Shown here: piece by piece, positions 59,327 through 64,000 of the stretch
Numbering within the stretch: the first letter of the stretch is position 1
Layout: every line of letters begins with the position of its first letter
NCBI GenBank assembly: GCA_030824965.1
Contig: JAPJQV010000007.1
Span: 54,987-118,986, forward strand
Length of the DNA stretch: 64,000 bases
Direction: 5' to 3'
From: Micavibrio sp.
GTDB lineage: Bacteria; Pseudomonadota; Alphaproteobacteria; Micavibrionales; Micavibrionaceae
Translations under genes and position numbers: made by a program
Notes under the pieces: generated by a model
What the model saw: the letters and a program-made list of their open reading frames with translations, nothing else
Database searches by the model: none
Told to the model about the DNA's origin: nothing

Positions 59327-59424
59327 ATAAATACCTTTCAAATAAAAAAATTGCCTAAATAAACGATTGAATATGGCATTAGTTCCTCTACATGATACGG
59401 ATTATAAAAAAGGATATAAAAAAT

Positions 59425-59895
59425 ATGAAATTAAGAGATTTATTCGTGAGGATTTCGCAGCGAATTGCGGAAGCGGCGGGGCATCCCGGAGTTTTTATCA
59501 CGGCTGTTCTTTTGATTATTCTTTGGGCAGCGTCGGGTCCAATATTCGGTTTTTCTGATACATGGCAGCTTATCGTCAATACCAGTACCACTATTATTAC
59601 ATTCTTAATGGTGTTTCTTATTCAAAGTACGCAAAACCGCGATTCCGAGGCCATCCACTTGAAAATCGATGAGTTGATCCGCGCCACCGAAGGAGCGCAT
59701 TTGGCGCTTATGGACATTGAAAAATTCGATGAAGATGAGTTTCAGGCTTTCCGTCGCATGTATGATCAGATAGCAAAGGATGCTAAAGATAAATTGAACC
59801 GGGGAGAGAACGACATTAATTGTCCGGAACTTCAGGTTGCCGATCTATGTTTTCCTGCTGATTACCTTCAACATCACAAGAATGATAAAATATGA
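59425..59895 (+). CDS. Low-affinity iron permease family protein
   Basis: A 156-residue inner-membrane protein with two clear membrane helices (about 21-41 and 47-67) and a conserved region LIQSTQNRDSEAIHLKIDELI, the landmark of this family (PF04120), followed by a cytoplasmic helical tail. The family is named after a fungal transporter, but bacterial members have not been proven to carry iron. ATG 59425 is used; an ATG 11 codons upstream is also possible. Its stop overlaps dgkA (ATGA). Confidence 0.82.
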   Translation: MKLRDLFVRISQRIAEAAGHPGVFITAVLLIILWAASGPIFGFSDTWQLIVNTSTTIITFLMVFLIQSTQNRDSEAIHLKIDELIRATEGAHLALMDIEKFDEDEFQAFRRMYDQIAKDAKDKLNRGENDINCPELQVADLCFPADYLQHHKNDKI

Positions 59896-60245
59896 TTCAC
59901 CCTATACGCGCTTTTCAAAACTCCTGTAACGGTCTCAAGCTGGCATTTGCCGAAGATCAATCCTGGCGAAATACCTTCTGGCAGTTCTGTGCGGGATCGG
60001 TTGTTGCGACAATTATTTATTTCGGCAGCAATGAAACCGTTTTCATGTGGCTTCTTATGGTCGCCAGCTTGTTTCCAATGGTGATCGTCGAGACGATCAA
60101 TTGTTCGATCGAAGCTGTGACAGATAAGGCAAGTCCGGAGCGCAGCGCTCTTGCCAAGAAAGCTAAAGATGTTGGCAGTGCTGCAGTGCTGTTAAGTCGT
60201 GTTTTCGCACTTTTATGCTGGGTCGTCGCTCTTTTTGCGCTGTAG
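59892..60245 (+). CDS. dgkA: Diacylglycerol kinase
   Basis: A 117-residue three-helix membrane enzyme that phosphorylates diacylglycerol to phosphatidic acid. The N-terminal catalytic Glu is in FAEDQSWRNTFW, and the conserved active-site segment is VETINCSIEAVTDK. The reaction recycles diacylglycerol released by phosphoglycerol-transfer enzymes such as the LtaS/OpgB-like protein at the left edge. Its 3' end overlaps the convergent PAP2 gene by 33 bases. Confidence 0.93.
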   Translation: MIHPIRAFQNSCNGLKLAFAEDQSWRNTFWQFCAGSVVATIIYFGSNETVFMWLLMVASLFPMVIVETINCSIEAVTDKASPERSALAKKAKDVGSAAVLLSRVFALLCWVVALFAL

Positions 60246-60896
60246 AAGCCAATATTCTCCAGTCCAGAAGATCGTTGCGCAAATAAGTCCGGCCAGCCAT
60301 CCTGCCATCACATCGCTCGGCCAGTGAACGCCGAGATATATACGGCTGAGGCCGATGATTAGGGTTAGAAATATAGCAACACTTAGAAAGTAGATTTTAA
60401 GCTTCCGATTGGTCTGTGCCTGAGCCAATAAGGCTCCTAGGATTAGATATACTATTGCCGACATCATTGAGTGAGAGCTTGGAAAGCTGGATGTAAAAGT
60501 TTCGGTAGCATGCGGCACGAGGTCTGGGCGCGGGCGGGCAAAGCTTATTTTCAAGAAGTTTGATAGGGCTGTGCCAACAATCACCGCAGCTATTAGGTAA
60601 ACAGCACGTTTTGCATGCTTGGCCATATAAAGATAAATGGCAGAACAAAGCGTAAATAGAGAAAGTACGAAAGTGCTGCCAAGACTGGAAACATCACGCA
60701 TCATTTCTGCGAACCAGAATGGCCCCCAAGGTATATTTTGATCTTCTGCGCTGCGCATCATCAGCAAGATAGATGTATCTACGGCATTCGTATCGCCTTC
60801 AAAGACATCATCTGCCAATTCCCAAAATCCCGATATCAGAACGCAGATCAGAATGAGGGAAAACAAGATAATCGGTTCGATGGAAGGGATTTTCAT
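60213..60896 (-). CDS. PAP2-family phosphatase
   Basis: A 227-residue polytopic membrane phosphatase with the three motifs of the family: KISFARPRPDL, SFPSSHSM and SRIYLGVHWPSDV. It would act on a lipid phosphate such as phosphatidic acid or undecaprenyl diphosphate at the outer face of the membrane. About six hydrophobic helices are visible. It faces dgkA, overlapping by 33 bases. Confidence 0.93.
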   Translation of the reverse strand: MKIPSIEPIILFSLILICVLISGFWELADDVFEGDTNAVDTSILLMMRSAEDQNIPWGPFWFAEMMRDVSSLGSTFVLSLFTLCSAIYLYMAKHAKRAVYLIAAVIVGTALSNFLKISFARPRPDLVPHATETFTSSFPSSHSMMSAIVYLILGALLAQAQTNRKLKIYFLSVAIFLTLIIGLSRIYLGVHWPSDVMAGWLAGLICATIFWTGEYWLLQRKKSDDPA

Positions 60897-60952
60897 TATT
60901 CAAAATATAAGAAATGTAATAGAAATAAGCCAGTCAAATTAAGGAGATTGTC

Positions 60953-62062
60953 ATGGATGTACGCGCCGCTGTCGCATGGGAAGCCGGTAAACCGCTTTCA
61001 ATTGAAACAGTTCAATTAGAAGGCCCCAAAGAAGGTGAAATTCTTATGGAGGTCATGGCGACAGGTTTGTGCCACACAGATGCCTATACTCTATCAGGCG
61101 CTGATCCGGAGGGTTTGTTCCCGGCGATATTGGGCCATGAGGGGGCAGGCATAGTTCGTGAAGTCGGAAAAGGCGTAACAAGCGTCAGGCCGGGCGATCA
61201 TGTTATTCCGCTTTATACGCCTGAATGCCGCGAGTGCGATTATTGTTTGAGCCAGAAAACAAACCTGTGCCAGAAAATAAGATCGACGCAAGGGCAGGGC
61301 TTGATGCCGGATGGCACGAGCCGTTTTTCCATCGGCGGCAAGAAACTCCATCATTATATGGGAACATCAACTTTTGCGAATTTTACAGTTCTGCCTGAAA
61401 TTGCTGTAGCCAAGGTACGCGAAGACGCGCCGTTTGATAAAATCTGTTACATCGGTTGCGGGGTCACGACAGGTATTGGGGCGGTTATTTTCACGGCGAA
61501 AGTTCAACCGGGCGATAATGTCGTGGTCTTCGGTCTTGGCGGCATTGGATTGAATGTGATTCAGGGAGCCCGCATCGCTGGCGCTAACATGATCATCGGT
61601 GTCGATATCAATAATAAGCGAAAGGAAATGGCTGAAAAGTTCGGCATGACGCACTTCGTGAATCCCTCAGAAATTGGCGAAGATATCGTTCCGTATCTTG
61701 TGAACCTGACCAAAGGCGGCGCGGATCACAGTTTCGAATGTGTGGGAAATACGACATTGATGCGTCAGGCACTGGAATGCTGCCACAAAGGGTGGGGGAA
61801 ATCCACGATCATCGGCGTAGCCGGAGCGGGACAGGAAATATCGACAAGGCCGTTCCAACTCGTAACAGGGCGCGTTTGGCAAGGTTCAGCTTTTGGCGGG
61901 GCGCGAGGGAGAACCGATGTGCCGAAGATCGTAGATTGGTATATGGATGGAAAAATCAATATTGATGATTTGATAACCGATGTCATTCCACTCAATCAAA
62001 TCAATGAAGGTTTCGAGAAAATGCACATGGGCGAGTCTATACGGACCGTGGTTAAGTTCTGA
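60953..62062 (+). CDS. frmA: S-(hydroxymethyl)glutathione dehydrogenase
   Basis: A 369-residue class III zinc alcohol dehydrogenase that oxidises the formaldehyde-glutathione adduct. The catalytic zinc residues lie in GLCHTDAYTLSG and GHEGAGIV, the structural zinc cysteines in CRECDYCLSQKTNLC, and the NAD fold in FGLGGIGLNVIQGARIAGA. The strong Shine-Dalgarno AAGGAG precedes ATG 60953. The stop shares a base with the fghA start (TGATG), so this is a two-gene formaldehyde detoxification operon. Confidence 0.97.
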   Translation: MDVRAAVAWEAGKPLSIETVQLEGPKEGEILMEVMATGLCHTDAYTLSGADPEGLFPAILGHEGAGIVREVGKGVTSVRPGDHVIPLYTPECRECDYCLSQKTNLCQKIRSTQGQGLMPDGTSRFSIGGKKLHHYMGTSTFANFTVLPEIAVAKVREDAPFDKICYIGCGVTTGIGAVIFTAKVQPGDNVVVFGLGGIGLNVIQGARIAGANMIIGVDINNKRKEMAEKFGMTHFVNPSEIGEDIVPYLVNLTKGGADHSFECVGNTTLMRQALECCHKGWGKSTIIGVAGAGQEISTRPFQLVTGRVWQGSAFGGARGRTDVPKIVDWYMDGKINIDDLITDVIPLNQINEGFEKMHMGESIRTVVKF

Positions 62063-62898
62063 TGGCGGATTTAATCAAGTCATGGAAGTGTTTTGACGGT
62101 ACACAGAATGTCTATCGGCATGTTTCAGCATCGACCGGCAGTGATATGGAGTTTGCGGTTTTCATTCCGCCTTGCATGAGCGGTGAGAAATTACCTGCCT
62201 TGACGTTCTTATCAGGTCTAACCTGTACATGGGAGAATTTTACAACCAAAGCGGGTGCGCAAAAATACGCTGCTGAACATAGATTAATTCTGGTTATGCC
62301 AGACACTTCACCGCGCGGACCAAATATTCCAGATGACGAGAGTTACGATTTAGGACAGGGCGCAGGATTTTATGTGGATGCAAAAAAAGAGCCCTGGGAT
62401 AAAAATTTCCGGATGTGGAGCTATATCAATAAAGAACTGCCTGAGATAGTCGCGCAAATTGCGCCGACGGATATGTCGCGCCGCGGCATTTCAGGGCATT
62501 CAATGGGCGGACATGGGGCTTTGATTTCAGCGCTCAGAAATCCCGATCAATATAAATCAGTCTCTGCAATAGCGCCAATTGTTGCGCCTTCACAAGTTCC
62601 TTGGGGACAAAAAGCATTGACCACTTATCTCGGGACGGATCAGGCTGAATGGAGAAATTATGATGCGTGCGAATTGATGAAAACGAAAGGCTGGAAAAAG
62701 CCGATATTGATCGATCAAGGCATAAATGATGAATTTTTAGAGGCTCAGTTGAGGCCTGAACTATTTCAGGCAGCTTGCGATAAGGCAGGGGTCCCGTTGC
62801 TTCTAAAAATGCGAGATGGTTATGATCATAGTTATTATTTCATAGCTTCAGTCATCGAAGATCATATCGCGTTTCATGCCGATCAATTAGCTAAATAA
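62062..62898 (+). CDS. fghA: S-formylglutathione hydrolase
   Basis: A 278-residue esterase-D family serine hydrolase that releases formate and glutathione. The nucleophile elbow is SGHSMGGHGA, and the landmarks CTWENFTTKAGAQ, DTSPRG and YDHSYYFI, all present, define the family. It completes the reaction begun by frmA and ends at a strong terminator. Confidence 0.96.
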   Translation: MADLIKSWKCFDGTQNVYRHVSASTGSDMEFAVFIPPCMSGEKLPALTFLSGLTCTWENFTTKAGAQKYAAEHRLILVMPDTSPRGPNIPDDESYDLGQGAGFYVDAKKEPWDKNFRMWSYINKELPEIVAQIAPTDMSRRGISGHSMGGHGALISALRNPDQYKSVSAIAPIVAPSQVPWGQKALTTYLGTDQAEWRNYDACELMKTKGWKKPILIDQGINDEFLEAQLRPELFQAACDKAGVPLLLKMRDGYDHSYYFIASVIEDHIAFHADQLAK

Positions 62899-62925
62899 AA
62901 AAGCCTGCGATGTACGCAGGCTTTT
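62899..62925. terminator. Rho-independent terminator after fghA
   Basis: AAAAGCCTGCG pairs with CGCAGGCTTTT across a five-base loop. It is perfectly symmetric and may also act for the convergent lipoprotein gene. Confidence 0.9.
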
Positions 62926-62947
62926 CTCATTAATATCAAGAACTGAA

Positions 62948-63322
62948 TTAGTGGCTTGTTTCAGTTTCGATTGTCTTTTTTTCTTCAGTAGTTTCTTTGT
63001 TACCAAGGCCTGCTGGATCTGTAGTTGTTTCAGTCTTGACTTCAGAGGAAGCTTCGCCTTCGTCAGTTGTTGTTTCTGTTGTAACTTTCTCTTCTGTTAC
63101 AGTAGAGTTGTTAGCGCCTTCAGGATCTGTTGTCGTTTCTTTTGTAACTTCTGTTGAAGTGTTGCCTTCTCCATCCGTAGCCGTTTCTTGTGTTGTTGTC
63201 GTTTCGGTTGTGACGCCATTAACTTCAGACGTTTCTGTAGTTTCTGTTTTCTTTTCGTCTTTACAAGCTGTCAGGCCCAAAGCAAGTACAGCCATAGCGA
63301 TAAGAGCAAAATTCTTTTTCAT
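62948..63322 (-). CDS. Thr/Glu-rich repetitive lipoprotein
   Basis: A 124-residue lipoprotein with signal MKKNFALIAMAVLALGLTAC and lipobox LTAC. The mature part is almost entirely Thr, Glu, Lys, Ser and Asp in repeating units such as TETTTDPEG and EVTKETTTDPEG. It is predicted to be disordered and extended. No family is recognised. A gene product of this kind may act as a spacer or surface brush; that is speculation. Confidence 0.8.
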   Translation of the reverse strand: MKKNFALIAMAVLALGLTACKDEKKTETTETSEVNGVTTETTTTQETATDGEGNTSTEVTKETTTDPEGANNSTVTEEKVTTETTTDEGEASSEVKTETTTDPAGLGNKETTEEKKTIETETSH

Positions 63323-63438
63323 GTTAATATCCTTGTTGTTGAATCTGTTTGAACGATGAAAATAGAACAGAATAGGGAAATAAAAAAGGCCCGTAATGTT
63401 AATTTTTGAGAATATAATTTAATATTTCAGGGAACTTA

Positions 63439-63873
63439 TTATCGCTTACGCATCTCAAACAGTCTCAGACTGTCTATATACATATTTTTGAGCCTATCGA
63501 TAGATAGGGAAATATTAAAAGACTCTGAGTGGTCGATTTTATTCATCATCTGACGGGCCAATAGGGAAAACTTAGACATGCCTAAATTGCCGCCGCAGGA
63601 TGTGATGATATGAAGCTCCCGCGCGAGTTCCGGCATATTATCTTGCAGTGCATATAATGTGTCGAAACGTTGGGTAATCTCAGTTTTAAAATCTTCCATG
63701 ATGGCATCGAAAGTATCTTCGCCGATTAACTTGATCAGCTCTGAGAGCTGTTTTTCATCGACAAGCAAAGCGTCGTTGATCGTATCTTCGGTAATGGTTT
63801 TTTTAACTAGGACTTCGTTGAATGAATCTTCATCCAGCCCGCAAGGATCGTCAGGTAGCATAGAATCTGTCAT
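63439..63873 (-). CDS. HPt domain protein
   Basis: A 144-residue all-helical protein with a histidine phosphotransfer domain from about 40. The phosphorylatable His is H88 in ELHIITSCGGNLGM, matching the HxLKGxAxxLG pattern. HPt proteins relay phosphate between hybrid kinases and response regulators, as ChpT does in Caulobacter-type cells. No kinase or regulator lies next to it here. The N-terminal 38 residues are acidic. Confidence 0.82.
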   Translation of the reverse strand: MTDSMLPDDPCGLDEDSFNEVLVKKTITEDTINDALLVDEKQLSELIKLIGEDTFDAIMEDFKTEITQRFDTLYALQDNMPELARELHIITSCGGNLGMSKFSLLARQMMNKIDHSESFNISLSIDRLKNMYIDSLRLFEMRKR

Positions 63874-63957
63874 TCAACTCGCTTTAATGTTCATTGCTCG
63901 CAAATTACCATGGTTTCTATAACTAAGATATTAAAATTAGATAAAATGAAAGGAAAA

Positions 63958-64000
63958 TGGCGGAGCCGGAGGGATTCGAACCCTCGATACGGTATAACCC
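63958..64000 (-). tRNA. tRNA-Ser, 3' part (cut by right edge)
   Basis: Only the 3' half is inside the window: encoded CCA, discriminator G, the acceptor 3' strand CGGCTCC, T-arm GAGGGTTCGAATCCCTC, and part of a long variable arm (GGGTTATACCGTATC). The variable arm and the G discriminator show serine. The anticodon is not visible. Confidence 0.85.

Overview
The window is an ordinary, gene-dense bacterial chromosome segment, most likely from an alphaproteobacterium of moderate GC. The evidence is gene content and order: lptM-lysA-DUF4175, chorismate mutase-hisC, ftsE/ftsX divergent from an MJ0042 zinc-ribbon protein, etfB-etfA with a twin-transmembrane protein, ubiG divergent from lysC, prfA-prmC-DUF4167-clpB, murJ-trpS, secA divergent from a parvulin, and a DUF2125 protein. 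The genus cannot be fixed from the sequence alone. No rRNA, CRISPR array, transposase or prophage is visible. Two tRNA-Ser genes are present, one cut by the right edge.

Region by region. 1-9750 is envelope and carbohydrate biology: a truncated LtaS-like sulfatase, a cold-shock gene, a methyltransferase, a GT41/SPINDLY-type glycosyltransferase, then a tight six-gene plus-strand operon (sugar aminotransferase, rfbA, WbqC-like, two tandem paralogous beta-propeller glycosidase-fold proteins, GNAT acetyltransferase) that looks like a module for making a modified dTDP-amino sugar. 9800-13700 holds a DUF481 outer-membrane protein and then an operon of ABC ATPase, FtsX-type permease with a His-rich loop, DUF3299 protein and zur. 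Two Zur-like palindromes precede this operon, so it is probably an autoregulated zinc-response module. 13730-24200 holds a DUF2490 beta-barrel, tRNA-Ser(CGA), mutS-dut-coaBC, an Ala-rich anchored protein, ubiE, murJ-trpS and two small or unassigned genes.

24260-41770 contains secA and a parvulin, a Nudix hydrolase, a methyltransferase, a MITE-like long inverted repeat, chorismate mutase-hisC, DUF2125/PlsC/YdcF/ftsX/ftsE, a DUF4175 protein, lysA with the short upstream gene lptM, a TlpA-like thioredoxin and a two-block pentapeptide-repeat protein. 41760-53330 is core metabolism and translation: etfAB, ubiG, lysC, a RodZ-like protein, ispG, prfA, prmC, DUF4167 and clpB. 53380-64000 is more mixed: a basic protein with a TGPKT...HG motif, lipoproteins, an Mpl/MurC-like ligase, an M17 aminopeptidase, a second cold-shock protein, an HU protein with a basic tail, an EF-hand protein, a small lipid-phosphate cluster (dgkA, PAP2), the glutathione-dependent formaldehyde pair frmA-fghA, a Thr/Glu-rich lipoprotein, an HPt protein and a partial tRNA-Ser.

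The points most worth following up are the zur operon with its paired operators, the twin propeller proteins in the amino-sugar operon, the GT41 transferase beside it, the 140-bp inverted repeat at 29480-29619, and the repeat-rich 58059-58417 spacer between a cold-shock gene and the HU gene.
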